Assembly (NCBI GenBank): GCA_003139995.1 | Contig: PLIC01000081.1 | Location: 1,121 to 54,159, forward strand | Length of the DNA: 53,039 nucleotides | Reading direction: 5' to 3' | Origin: Candidatus Acidiflorens stordalenmirensis | GTDB taxonomy: Bacteria; Acidobacteriota; Terriglobia; Terriglobales; Acidobacteriaceae | Shown here: positions 9,004 to 17,204 of the stretch, in pieces | Numbering within the stretch: position 1 is the stretch's first letter | How the letters are laid out: every line of letters starts with the position of its first letter | Notes under the pieces: generated by a model | What the model was told of the DNA's origin: nothing | Database searches by the model: none | What the model saw: only the letters and a program-made list of their open reading frames with translations | Translations under genes and position numbers: made by a program

Positions 9004-10073
9004 TCCTTCCACACTCGCCAATCTTTCTCCATCGCGTCCGCCATCGCCTGCGCCGCTCCCGCCAGCCAGTTCCCTTTTCGTCCGCGCAGATCCTTCAGGG
9101 TCGCCCGCCGCTTTTCTTCCGTCCCCACATGTACGTTCGCCGTCTCTCTTCCCATCGCCTCCAGCAACCGCATTTCCCCTCGGCTGGTTCCGAGCGCATC
9201 CAGTTCGATGCGGGAACAATGCGGCGACAGCCGCCGCACGACCCAGTGCCCCCGCATCTGCACATGCGGGTCCGGACAGCGTACCGCCCGCCTCAGGATT
9301 GCCGCGTACAGAATCTCCGCCGGCGCCCGCTTCGGATTCAGCCAGTGCGAAGCCGATGGCGTGAGTGCCTTCGCTTCCCGCGCCACTCGCCCGCCTTTCC
9401 ACTCCGCGATCGCCACCAGCCGCAGATGCCCCAGACTTCCCAGCCCCGCCACTCGCCGCGCCAACCGGTACCGCATGCCCCGCTCCGGCAGCAGGTGTTC
9501 AATCGCCTCGCGCGCGCTCTCCGGGATTTCTCCCTTCACCGTCGGAAGCCGATCCATTTTTTGCCAGAACACGACCGGATCCCGCAGCTTGCTCTCCGCG
9601 ATCGCCCGCAACCACTCATGGCTCTCCCCCAACACAAACGGACGCCCGCCTTCCTCCATTCCACGCTCGTACCCCGCCAAGATCGCCGCCGCCGACTCTT
9701 TCGCCTTCATCGTCAGATGCTCTTCCCGCGTCGCCAGCAACGCGCTCGTCGCCAGCCGCACCAGATCCATCGTGTAGGGGAACAAACACGCTTCATCAAA
9801 ATCGTTAACCCCCCACACAAGCCGCCCATCGGTGTCTCGCCAGGTGCCAAAGTTCTCCACGTGCAGATCGCCCACCGACAAAAGATGCGGCACGCGTTCC
9901 AGTTCCGCGCACACCTCCGGCCACACCTGCACCCAGCGATAGAACGTCGCGCGAAAGAACGGAAAAAGGGCGGCCGCCATTTGCTCGTGCTTGAACCGCA
10001 AATCGGGCTCGACAATTCGGATGTGCAGCCGCAGCCAATCCTCAAACTTCTTCGTAGCCTTAACAATGTTCAT
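8988..10073 (-). CDS. DUF2252 family protein
   Basis: The 361-residue product carries the DUF2252 hallmarks: Gly-Asp-Leu-His-Val-Glu-Asn-Phe-Gly (68-76) and Asn-Asp-Phe-Asp-Glu (90-94). These resemble the catalytic and metal-binding loops of the protein-kinase/aminoglycoside-phosphotransferase fold. The substrate is unknown for the family. There is no signal peptide. The length is somewhat short of the 400-450 common in actinobacterial members. It converges on the Cys-rich gene, and the two stop codons are 14 bp apart within one shared hairpin. The ATG start is preceded by a purine-poor region, so its ribosome binding site is weak. A minus-strand terminator-like hairpin lies about 100 bp upstream, unusually in front of rather than behind the gene. 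Confidence 0.85.
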   Translation of the reverse strand: MNIVKATKKFEDWLRLHIRIVEPDLRFKHEQMAAALFPFFRATFYRWVQVWPEVCAELERVPHLLSVGDLHVENFGTWRDTDGRLVWGVNDFDEACLFPYTMDLVRLATSALLATREEHLTMKAKESAAAILAGYERGMEEGGRPFVLGESHEWLRAIAESKLRDPVVFWQKMDRLPTVKGEIPESAREAIEHLLPERGMRYRLARRVAGLGSLGHLRLVAIAEWKGGRVAREAKALTPSASHWLNPKRAPAEILYAAILRRAVRCPDPHVQMRGHWVVRRLSPHCSRIELDALGTSRGEMRLLEAMGRETANVHVGTEEKRRATLKDLRGRKGNWLAGAAQAMADAMEKDWRVWKERWQR

Positions 10074-10173
10074 GGATGTTCACCAATGATAAGACGGCTA
10101 GCAACAATAAGAAGATCGTCACACCCTGTCAAGGCAGATAGAACAGGCGAGACCCTCTCACCCATGGTTGCGT

Positions 10174-10201
10174 AAAAAGCCCGCGGCATAAAGTCGCGGG
10201 C
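10174..10201 (-). terminator. Terminator-like hairpin upstream of DUF2252 gene
   Basis: On the minus strand the arms GCCCGCG and CGCGGGC enclose a 9-nt loop and are followed by five T residues. It lies in the divergent region, with no minus-strand gene upstream of it. It could therefore insulate the DUF2252 gene from antisense transcription, or be one more interspersed palindrome. Confidence 0.5.
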
Positions 10202-10248
10202 CCAACCCCTGCACACTAGCACTCTCTCCTGTTATGATTTGCGCGCCC

Positions 10249-12309
10249 ATGTTCTTACGTTCTCGTGTAGCTTTCGCCATCCTCGCCCCGCTCGCGGTTT
10301 CCGCCAGCCTCTGCGCGCTTCCTGTCCCGAAAACGCCGCCTTCTCTGCGCCCCGTCCGCATGGTCCAGCAGTGGATTCCCATGCCTGACGGCATCCGCCT
10401 CTCCGCCACTCTCTATATGCCCGACAACGCCAAGCCTGGAGAAAAATTCCCCGCCCTCCTCGAGTATCTCCCCTATCGCAAAGACGACGCCACCGCCGCC
10501 CGCGACTATCCCATTCACGCCTGGTTCGCCGCCCGCGGATACGTCAGTGTCCGCGTCGATATCCGCGGCTTCGGCTCCAGTGAAGGCACGCCCACCGACC
10601 GCGAATATTCCGAGCAGCAACAACTCGACGGCGAGCAAGTCATCGCCTGGCTAGCCGCCCAACCCTGGTCTACCGGCAAAGTAGGAATGTTCGGTATTTC
10701 ATGGGGAGGCTTCAACTCCATCCAGCTCGCTATGCGCCGTCCGCCCGCGCTCAAAGCCATTCTCGCCGTCGATACCACCGAACAACTCTTCCACGACGGC
10801 ATCCATTACATCGACGGCATGATGCACTTCGACAAGTTTGAGCTCAACATGGATCTCGCCCCCGCCATGACCAGCGCTCCCGATTACTCGCTCGACGAAA
10901 AAATCTTAGGCCCGCGCTTCGAATCCGCTCCCTGGTCCCTGCTCTATCTCAAGCATCAACGCGACGGCCAGTTCTGGCACGCCCCCGTACGCCCGCTGAG
11001 CGAAATCAAAATTCCCTGCTTCCTAATCGGAGGTCTGCTCGACGGCTATCGCGATTCCATTCCCCGCATGTTCGAGCAAGTCAAAGCTCCGCTGAAAGCT
11101 ATCGTCGGCCCCTGGAATCACACCTTCCCCAACGACGCCGAACCCGGGCCCCAAATCGAATGGCGAGATCAAGCCCTCCGCTGGTGGGATTACTGGCTCA
11201 AAAACCGCAACACCGGAATCATGGAAGAACCGCCGCTATCCATTTATATGCAAGATTGGCACGCCCCCGATCCCCACCTAAAAACCGTGCCCGGAAAATG
11301 GCGCGGCGAAATCGGCTGGCCTCCGAGGAACGCAGCCGACACAACGCTCTATCTCTACGATGCCCACGTCCTCTCCACCGACCCCGCCAAACCCGCCGTC
11401 CACCAACTCCGCTACGTTCCGAGCGTTGGCGTGGAAGCCGGTTTCTGGTGGGGAGAACTACTCACCGACCAGCGCCCCGTAGACGCCTTCAGCCTCACCT
11501 ACGACTCCGCTCCGCTCAAAACAGACCTCACCCTCCTCGGACGTCCCCACGCCCTGCTTCAGGCAAGTGCGTCCGCTCCGCAAGCCGACTGGTTCGCCCG
11601 CCTCTCCGACGTAGCGCCCGACGGCACAGTAACCCAAGTCACCGGAGCCGGACTCAACGGCGCGCAGCGCGACAACTCTTCCGACCCCAAAGACTTAGTG
11701 CCGAACCTAATTTATGCGTTAGATATCGAAATGCACTTAGCTACCTGGACCTTCCCCAAAGGCCATCGCATTCGTTTAGCAGTTTCGAACGCGCTCTGGC
11801 CCATGATCTGGCCAACCCCCTATGCGATGACGACCACTCTTCAACTTGGCGGCGACACCGGATCGCGCCTGACCCTCCCGCTAGTCCCGCCCTCCATGTA
11901 CGCCGCCCCGCAATTCGCGCCCCCGGCGCCCTCCGAGCAACGCAGCGACATTCAATCCGCACGCTTTCCCTGGCCCGGCGATTGGAAAACTGAGCGCGAC
12001 GAAATCGATGGAAAAACAAAGGTGACCTGGACCGGTAAGTCCGAAGAGACTTACCCCTGGGGAAAAGAAACGGACCTCGAAGGCATAACTTACATAGCCG
12101 ACGATAATCACTCCGACACCAGCTCCGTCCAAGCCGAAGCCGAAATCGTCATGGCTCTCAAGCAACAAACCCTAACCTGGCAAGGCCACCTGACATTGAC
12201 CAGCGACGCCCAAAACTTCTACTACAAATACACCCGCCAGTTATTAAGAAACGGCCAGCAGATCAAGCAGAAGACCTGGGAAGAAACGATTCCCAGAGAC
12301 CATCAATAG
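10249..12309 (+). CDS. Secreted S15/CocE-family hydrolase
   Basis: An alpha/beta hydrolase of the X-Pro dipeptidyl-peptidase (S15)/CocE/NonD family, which hydrolyses acyl esters or N-terminal X-Pro dipeptides. The 686-residue product begins with a Sec signal peptide (hydrophobic core through Ala-Ser-Leu-Cys-Ala at about 20-23), so it acts outside the cytoplasm. The catalytic triad can be placed: Ser151 in Gly-Ile-Ser-Trp-Gly-Gly, Asp265 in Gly-Gly-Leu-Leu-Asp-Gly, and His291 in Gly-Pro-Trp-Asn-His. Residues after about 400 form the jelly-roll C-terminal domain. I prefer the second in-frame ATG because the signal peptide then starts Met-Phe-Leu-Arg. It converges with the TetR gene downstream; substrate unknown. 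Confidence 0.9.
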   Translation: MFLRSRVAFAILAPLAVSASLCALPVPKTPPSLRPVRMVQQWIPMPDGIRLSATLYMPDNAKPGEKFPALLEYLPYRKDDATAARDYPIHAWFAARGYVSVRVDIRGFGSSEGTPTDREYSEQQQLDGEQVIAWLAAQPWSTGKVGMFGISWGGFNSIQLAMRRPPALKAILAVDTTEQLFHDGIHYIDGMMHFDKFELNMDLAPAMTSAPDYSLDEKILGPRFESAPWSLLYLKHQRDGQFWHAPVRPLSEIKIPCFLIGGLLDGYRDSIPRMFEQVKAPLKAIVGPWNHTFPNDAEPGPQIEWRDQALRWWDYWLKNRNTGIMEEPPLSIYMQDWHAPDPHLKTVPGKWRGEIGWPPRNAADTTLYLYDAHVLSTDPAKPAVHQLRYVPSVGVEAGFWWGELLTDQRPVDAFSLTYDSAPLKTDLTLLGRPHALLQASASAPQADWFARLSDVAPDGTVTQVTGAGLNGAQRDNSSDPKDLVPNLIYALDIEMHLATWTFPKGHRIRLAVSNALWPMIWPTPYAMTTTLQLGGDTGSRLTLPLVPPSMYAAPQFAPPAPSEQRSDIQSARFPWPGDWKTERDEIDGKTKVTWTGKSEETYPWGKETDLEGITYIADDNHSDTSSVQAEAEIVMALKQQTLTWQGHLTLTSDAQNFYYKYTRQLLRNGQQIKQKTWEETIPRDHQ

Positions 12310-12347
12310 CTCTCCACCAACAATTTGCTCCACCGCCCTCCCAGCCT

Positions 12348-13058
12348 TCATGCTTTCTTTTCCGTTACTTGCGCTTTCTCCGATCCAATCGCCCGCCGCA
12401 ATAATTCCACAAACTGCTCGATCCGCCTTTCTTTCTCCTCCGGAAACGGTCCCGACTTCCGGAACAATCCCGGATCTAACTCCTCCGTCAGCAGCGCATC
12501 CTGAAACCGGTCCATCGTCCACTCCAGGATCGATCCGGCCATGTCCACATCCAGGTCCGTCCGCAACTCTCCCCGCTTAACTCCGAAGGTAACAAATTCG
12601 CGCCATCCGTAAGGGTCCTCCGCAACCAGAAACCGGTTGATCTCCCTCCGCAGCGCCAAATCCGTCCCATAGTTACCCACGAGATAGATCCGATACGACG
12701 ACCAGTTATCCCGCACCATGTTCTCCGTGCGCTCCAACCAATACCGCAGCAGTTCAAAGAATCCCCGCTCCTGCACCGCCGCCGGAGCCTGCATATATTT
12801 CGGAAACGACTGCACCGCCTTCTTGTACGCCTCGAAGAACAATCCGTCCTTGCTCTTGAAGTGCTGGAACACTGATCCCTTGGCAATACCTAACTGCGCC
12901 GCAATATCTTCCACTCGCGCTGCGCTATACCCGCGCTCCGCAAAATGCCGGATCGCCACTTCCACAATCCGCGCCCGCTTCGCTTCCGAGCGCGGACGCG
13001 GTTTCCCGTCCCGCCTCATCTGCGTCGGCTTCGCCAGACTGCTCGTAATTCCTTCCAT
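12348..13058 (-). CDS. TetR-family transcriptional regulator
   Basis: The 236-residue product has a basic N-terminus and a TetR helix-turn-helix at about 30-75 (Ile-Val-Glu-Val-Ala-Ile-Arg-His-Phe-Ala-Glu-Arg-Gly-Tyr, then Ile-Ala-Lys-Gly-Ser-Val-Phe-Gln-His-Phe-Lys-Ser-Lys-Asp). The C-terminal ligand domain is unlike any effector class I know. GGAGA about 6 bases before the ATG supports the start. Two inverted repeats upstream could be its operators. No efflux or metabolic operon adjoins on the same strand, so its target is unclear. It converges with the S15 hydrolase and follows a second TetR gene in the same orientation. Confidence 0.88.
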   Translation of the reverse strand: MEGITSSLAKPTQMRRDGKPRPRSEAKRARIVEVAIRHFAERGYSAARVEDIAAQLGIAKGSVFQHFKSKDGLFFEAYKKAVQSFPKYMQAPAAVQERGFFELLRYWLERTENMVRDNWSSYRIYLVGNYGTDLALRREINRFLVAEDPYGWREFVTFGVKRGELRTDLDVDMAGSILEWTMDRFQDALLTEELDPGLFRKSGPFPEEKERRIEQFVELLRRAIGSEKAQVTEKKA

Positions 13059-13080
13059 GGCACATCTCCAATAAACTATT

Positions 13081-13095
13081 TTGACCCTCAGTCAA
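13081..13095. promoter_or_regulatory. Inverted repeat TTGAC-N5-GTCAA, candidate TetR operator
   Basis: A perfect 5-bp inverted repeat around CCTCA lies 22 bp upstream of the first TetR gene's start, where autorepression would act. TTGAC could also serve as part of a -35 element. Confidence 0.45.
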
Positions 13096-13182
13096 CAGAA
13101 GATACAGGACTCCTAAACCATTTTTCAATGGCTTTGTTTATGGGTCCTCGTTAGTTTCTTCACCCGGGGTCTTTTCTTGTCT

Positions 13183-13195
13183 TGACCACTGGTCA
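13183..13195. promoter_or_regulatory. Palindrome TGACCA-C-TGGTCA, candidate TetR operator
   Basis: A perfect 6-bp inverted repeat around one base lies in the gap between the two TetR genes, about 125 bp upstream of the 12348-13058 gene. It shares the TTGACC half-site with the repeat near 13081, so both may be bound by the same regulator. Confidence 0.45.
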
Positions 13196-13227
13196 GCGCA
13201 TGTCCAGCCGAGGAACCAGGTTCGTTT

Positions 13228-13827
13228 CTACTTTCGACGCGGCAAGCGGGAAGCCTCGCGCAGCAGCGTTTCCACGGACTTGAGGCAAGCGGAGCGCATT
13301 TCCGCTGCATGTGGCGGCTGGATCGTTTTCGCGATCAGCAGCATCGCAGTTCCGTGGAGCAGAGCCCACAGCGCGAGCTCCAGACGCGTGTAGTCATCCG
13401 GAGATCCCCCGAGCTGTGCGGCCAGTTTGCCTTTCATCAACTCCACCGAGGGTCTCTCCTGCTTTAAGATCTGGTTCAGCGTTAACCCGCGGGCCGGCTT
13501 GGCCGAAAAAAGCAGTTCGTGTTCGTTCAGGTAATACAGTTCGTATTCGTGGGGGTGGCTCAAGGCGAAGTCAAGATAGCGCTCGCCCGCTTCTGCCACC
13601 GAGGAGGAAGCCTCAATCAGTCGGAAAAACTCTTGCCTCGTTCGTTGCAACAGCGCCCGCAGGATATCGTCCCTGTGGCGGAAGCGGCGGTACACCGCCG
13701 GGGTGTTAGTACGCGCAGCCCGGGCCACGGCCCGCATGGTGAGGGCCTTATCCGCCCCCTTCTTCCAAAGCTGACGGGCTGCATTCAAAATGCGCTCCTC
13801 GAGATCAGGATCGGGTTGCCGCGCCAT
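13228..13827 (-). CDS. TetR-family transcriptional regulator (second)
   Basis: The 199-residue product has an N-terminal TetR DNA-binding domain (Glu-Glu-Arg-Ile-Leu-Asn-Ala-Ala-Arg-Gln-Leu-Trp ... Ala-Val-Ala-Arg-Ala-Ala-Arg-Thr-Asn-Thr-Pro-Ala-Val-Tyr-Arg-Arg-Phe) and a helical effector domain resembling the WHG/TetR_C group. The ATG I chose has GAGGAG about 6 bases upstream. A longer in-frame ORF upstream would run through the operator-like palindrome and is rejected. It is not closely related by eye to the TetR protein downstream. The clear palindrome just upstream suggests autoregulation. Confidence 0.88.
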   Translation of the reverse strand: MARQPDPDLEERILNAARQLWKKGADKALTMRAVARAARTNTPAVYRRFRHRDDILRALLQRTRQEFFRLIEASSSVAEAGERYLDFALSHPHEYELYYLNEHELLFSAKPARGLTLNQILKQERPSVELMKGKLAAQLGGSPDDYTRLELALWALLHGTAMLLIAKTIQPPHAAEMRSACLKSVETLLREASRLPRRK

Positions 13828-13855
13828 GTTTTCTCCTCTTTCGGACGGCCTTCGA

Positions 13856-13880
13856 ATTATGTTGACAGTGTACACATAAT
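13856..13880. promoter_or_regulatory. 25-bp palindrome upstream of second TetR gene
   Basis: Outer arms ATTATGT and ACATAAT and inner arms ACA and TGT are centred on one base; 10 of 12 base pairs match. It lies 29-53 bp upstream of the ATG, across the likely promoter. This is typical TetR operator size and placement. Confidence 0.6.
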
Positions 13881-14162
13881 GCGGTACAAAGGGCAAGTTC
13901 AGCCCTCCTCCCTCCCCCATCTTGGCATAGGCAGGATGTCCGCAAGACTGGCTGCGGTTGTGGTAATGACCCGCGGCCCTCTGCTGGTGGGTGTCGCCCG
14001 CGAACTCTACTTTGACTTGGCTTGACCCCTCGGCACTGGTCTGAAGGGTGTGAGGGACGGCCTAAACGATTACGTTTACAGCGTTAACAGAATGATGTAT
14101 GTTTGAAACAAGGCGGGCCCTTCCCCTTCTAGGGGGGCAATTTTCATTTAGGAGTTTTGTAG

Positions 14163-14954
14163 ATGTACTTAACCGAAAACCCGGAGGATAGAATCTCCAT
14201 CGTACAAATGAATTCGGAGCTGCAGCGCGCTCAACTGGAGTTGATCAGCGCGCATTGCGCCACTCATGAGCTTCGCCTCCGTTTTTCCACCGAAAACCTG
14301 GCCCGCTACGGCCGTCGCGATGTCTTGCGCAAGTCCATCGAGACGGCCAGCGCGCTGAGCGACTATTACTCGTCGATCGAACAGCAGATCCCGGCCGAGG
14401 AAGCGGTCTCCGCACCCGCCGCCGGATTGAACGAAAACCATACCCTTCAGGCGATTGAATGCGTTTCGTCCTACCTGCGGGAGCAGCGCGAGAGATACCT
14501 GCCTTTGGCCGCACCGCTGAGTAAACAGCACCAAGCCCGCATGTGCCCTTATTTTTCAGCGGCCCTGCTCTACCAGGTTAAGGTGGTGGAACGCCACGGG
14601 GCGCGCATTCCCAACCCGCCGTTCTACGCGGAAGCGAAAGCTCTGGGATTTGTGAGCTTGCCGGACATACCTCACATGAACTCTCTGACTTTTCTCGATG
14701 TATTGGTCTTCAATGAGGGACTCATGGAGCGATCTCTATTTCACGCCCTCGTTCACGCCGTCCAGAGTCAGGTCCTAGGACTGGAGCGTTACACCGAGCT
14801 CTTCGTGCGCAGCTTTGTGAACACCAGATATCATTTCCTGGTCCCGTTGGAAGCGCACGCGTTCTTTCTTGAATCGAAGTTTGCGCTACCGGTGGTGGAG
14901 AAGTTCTCTGTCGAGGATCAGGTTCGCCTGTGGGCGGAGCAAAACCGCTACTAG
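14163..14954 (+). CDS. Hypothetical protein with HALVH motif
   Basis: A 263-residue soluble protein I cannot assign. Residues 186-230 hold the most structured motif: Glu-Arg-Ser-Leu-Phe-His194-Ala-Leu-Val-His198, then Tyr-Thr-Glu-Leu-Phe-Val-Arg-Ser-Phe and Leu-Glu-Ala-His-Ala-Phe. The spacing looks like the HExxH helix of zincin metallopeptidases, but the catalytic Glu is Ala. It would be inactive as a peptidase, or the resemblance may be accidental. The start is supported by AGGAG about 8 bases upstream. A 15-bp hairpin follows the stop and separates it from the convergent phosphodiesterase. The 335-bp leader upstream holds the TetR palindrome and nothing else I can name. Confidence 0.65.
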   Translation: MYLTENPEDRISIVQMNSELQRAQLELISAHCATHELRLRFSTENLARYGRRDVLRKSIETASALSDYYSSIEQQIPAEEAVSAPAAGLNENHTLQAIECVSSYLREQRERYLPLAAPLSKQHQARMCPYFSAALLYQVKVVERHGARIPNPPFYAEAKALGFVSLPDIPHMNSLTFLDVLVFNEGLMERSLFHALVHAVQSQVLGLERYTELFVRSFVNTRYHFLVPLEAHAFFLESKFALPVVEKFSVEDQVRLWAEQNRY

Positions 14955-14993
14955 GCGCGGGGCACGGTAAGACGCCGAATCGCCTGCAAATAC

Positions 14994-15024
14994 AAATGCG
15001 GGAAGCATCATGCTTCCCGCATTT
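14994..15024. terminator. Bidirectional terminator, 15-bp stem
   Basis: Arms AAATGCGGGAAGCAT and ATGCTTCCCGCATTT form a perfect inverted repeat around one base, flanked by A-rich and T-rich ends. It sits between two convergent genes, so it can terminate both. Confidence 0.8.
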
Positions 15025-15040
15025 CTTCCAACCCCACCAG

Positions 15041-16720
15041 TTATTTCTGTGTGAACGGCAGCCCTGGCAATGTTTCCGTATGCTCGGACTTTACCGCGCT
15101 CAGCAGGTTCGGATCCAACCCCAGAGCTTTCACGATGGTCGGAGCAATCTGCCGCGTTTCGACCTGATCGTTAAACGTCAGCGGCTTGTAGCTCGGGTTC
15201 GAGACAATCAGCAGAACGTTCCGGTCGTCGTAGGCAAAGCCGCCGTGCTCGGCAACTTTTTTCGTCCCGCCCGTGTAAATAACACCCACGTTCGGAGCCA
15301 CGATGATGTCCGGAGTCCGAGAATCGGTGAGCGGATCGTTGAATTGCAGCGTCAGCGACGGCCCTGCGAAAATCTCTCCTTGCCCAAACAGGTTTTCATT
15401 CGCAGCCAAGGCCAAAGTTGCCACTGAGCTTTCCGTCTGGCTTTGATCGGTCAGCCAGAGCATCGAGATATCGTCCTCGTCTGCTTGCGCAACCGGCAAA
15501 CCAGGCCCGACGCCGCTGGGTGAAAGGATCTGCGATGGCGGTTCATCCGTGGGAACATCTCCTGGAATGCGCAACACGCGATTAGGATCAATCGGCGACT
15601 GTCCATGCTTGGCCGACACAATAATCAGCGTCGAGTCCAACAGCCCTTGCTTCGTCAGCTCCGAAACAAACTGACCAATCGCACCGTCCACGTACTGGAT
15701 CTCGGCGAACAGCGAATCGCTCGGCGTTCCCAGCGCGTCCACATAACCGCCCGTAAGGCTGAGCGATTTTTCCACTAGCTTTTCGCCCACGCTCACCGCC
15801 TGGAAGTTCATGCCAAATACGTTCGGCACCGGCGCAGTAGCGCTTCCATCGTGCCTTTTGCCATCAATCCAGTTCAACACCGCCTGCACTTTGAACTGGT
15901 CATAACAACGGATGTTCTGGAAACTGTCCGTCCACGCGTTGCTCGACTTCGCTGCGCCTGGATCGGGGAGCGGATCGCAGCCCTGGACCGTCGGCAGAGG
16001 CACCGGAATCGAGTTGATTTCCGGCGACCATAAATCATCCACGCCGTTGCCACTCGGTCCATTCGTAAAGTCATAGGACGGGTGCTTATCCGACCACGCC
16101 GTGTAACCACTCGCATTCTTCACCACGTTGAAGATCGTGTTATCGCGGATGTAGTTGTGCGGATACACGGGGGCGCAGTTATTTTTCGGATCGCGCGGCA
16201 GATAGTCGGGATTGATTCCGTTGATCCCGGAGCTGCCGTCCGGCTTACCGGAGTCGAGTTTCAGATAGTTGTAGTCAATCTCTTCGTCGAACCCCACCTG
16301 CGTACCAATCACGCTCGGGCAAAGCTTGGGTCCGCCGACAATTCCATAGGGCGTCGTCTTCGCCGGAGGAGACAGCGCGCGATCATAGCTGACGTCGTAG
16401 AAGATTCCCGCGGAACGCGGCGTCCCGCCCGTGATCTGCGCTACCAGCCCAGGGAACGAATCGGAAGGTTTCGAAGTCAACGCTTGCAGGTAATGCACTC
16501 CGGTTGACGAAAGCGCCGCCAGATGCGGACAGTAAGGTTGATTCCCATAATCCGGAACGCCCTTGGCGCAATTCGCGAAATCCAGCGAGTGCATGCCGTC
16601 AATGCTGATGAGTAGAACGTGTTGAATCTTGCTGTTTGTTTGCGCGGCAGCCGTGAACGAAAACAGGCTCACCAGCGCCAAAGCAGCCAGCCCGAGGGGG
16701 AGAAAACGACGATCGGACAC
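15041..16720 (-). CDS. Secreted type I phosphodiesterase / nucleotide pyrophosphatase-like enzyme
   Basis: An alkaline-phosphatase-superfamily enzyme of the phosphodiesterase/nucleotide pyrophosphatase group that cleaves phosphodiester or phosphonate bonds. The start is a GTG: AAGGAGG lies 6 bases before it, and the product then opens with a clean signal peptide (Leu-Gly-Leu-Ala-Ala-Leu-Ala-Leu-Val ... Ala-Ala-Ala-Gln). Metal-site residues are visible: Asp41 in Ile-Ser-Ile-Asp-Gly-Met-His, a likely nucleophile Ser88 in Pro-Ser-Asp-Ser-Phe-Pro-Gly, Tyr-Val-Asp-Gly-Ala-Ile-Gly, Ala-Lys-His-Gly, and Glu-His-Gly-Gly-Phe. At 559 residues it is extracytoplasmic. Substrate unknown. A perfect CRP-type site lies 65-80 bp upstream of the GTG, suggesting control by a Crp/Fnr regulator such as the one encoded about 3 kb away. 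Confidence 0.87.
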   Translation of the reverse strand: MSDRRFLPLGLAALALVSLFSFTAAAQTNSKIQHVLLISIDGMHSLDFANCAKGVPDYGNQPYCPHLAALSSTGVHYLQALTSKPSDSFPGLVAQITGGTPRSAGIFYDVSYDRALSPPAKTTPYGIVGGPKLCPSVIGTQVGFDEEIDYNYLKLDSGKPDGSSGINGINPDYLPRDPKNNCAPVYPHNYIRDNTIFNVVKNASGYTAWSDKHPSYDFTNGPSGNGVDDLWSPEINSIPVPLPTVQGCDPLPDPGAAKSSNAWTDSFQNIRCYDQFKVQAVLNWIDGKRHDGSATAPVPNVFGMNFQAVSVGEKLVEKSLSLTGGYVDALGTPSDSLFAEIQYVDGAIGQFVSELTKQGLLDSTLIIVSAKHGQSPIDPNRVLRIPGDVPTDEPPSQILSPSGVGPGLPVAQADEDDISMLWLTDQSQTESSVATLALAANENLFGQGEIFAGPSLTLQFNDPLTDSRTPDIIVAPNVGVIYTGGTKKVAEHGGFAYDDRNVLLIVSNPSYKPLTFNDQVETRQIAPTIVKALGLDPNLLSAVKSEHTETLPGLPFTQK

Positions 16721-16725
16721 TTTAA

Positions 16726-16732
16726 GCCTCCT
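16726..16732 (-). promoter_or_regulatory. Strong ribosome binding site deciding a GTG start
   Basis: On the minus strand AAGGAGG is followed by CTTAAA and then GTG. This near-perfect site places the start well inside the longest open frame, which would otherwise begin at an ATG 19 codons upstream and spoil the signal peptide. Confidence 0.8.
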
Positions 16733-16784
16733 TGAATACAGCCGAGGCATTAAGTATTCGTCATGTTCAGGCCGCACAGGTTAA

Positions 16785-16800
16785 TGTGATGTGAATCACA
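16785..16800. promoter_or_regulatory. Perfect CRP-type site TGTGA-N6-TCACA
   Basis: TGTGA and TCACA are separated by six bases, the exact CRP/FNR-superfamily consensus. It lies in the divergent region, 65-80 bp upstream of the phosphodiesterase start, consistent with activation or repression by a Crp/Fnr regulator. Confidence 0.7.
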
Positions 16801-16853
16801 GATTAAAAGATTGTAAATCAGTTAAGAACAGCGTGGCGGGTTTCTTTAACTGC

Positions 16854-16903
16854 AATAGCTCAGACTTGATCTAGCCACCCTGTCAGATCAAGTCTGATCT
16901 ATT
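16854..16903. other. Long structured inverted repeat in divergent region
   Basis: Arms CAGACTTGATCT (16861-16872) and AGATCAAGTCTG (16885-16896) pair perfectly around a 12-nt loop. Including flanks the stem reaches 18 of 19 pairs. There is no T-run and no upstream gene to terminate, so it is not an obvious terminator. It may be an RNA structure, a protein-binding palindrome or a miniature repeat. Confidence 0.65.
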
Positions 16904-17204
16904 ACACTTTACACGATCCGTCTGGGGGAGAGCCCACCGCGCCCCGGCAACTCTTGCCCCCGCCAATCCCTGCACGCTTTGCCCACTCGTCCCGCGGCGC
17001 GCCATCTCGCCAAGCGCCGTTCCCCGCAAGCGCCACAAAATGCTCCAACATTTCTTCCGCACCATTCCACGCGCGAATGGAATCGAGCGTGCTCCAACAC
17101 CGCCAAGTTCACTCGGAATTTCGCCGGCCGTCAGCACCAAGCTGCAGTTTGTCGCCAGCGAATTCCCCCGCGAACGCTTGCAAACTTTACATCGAGGTAC
17201 ATCA

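Noticed and set aside
9129-10175. 348-codon plus-strand frame
   Set aside because: Antisense shadow of the DUF2252 gene, Arg/Pro/His-rich without motif.
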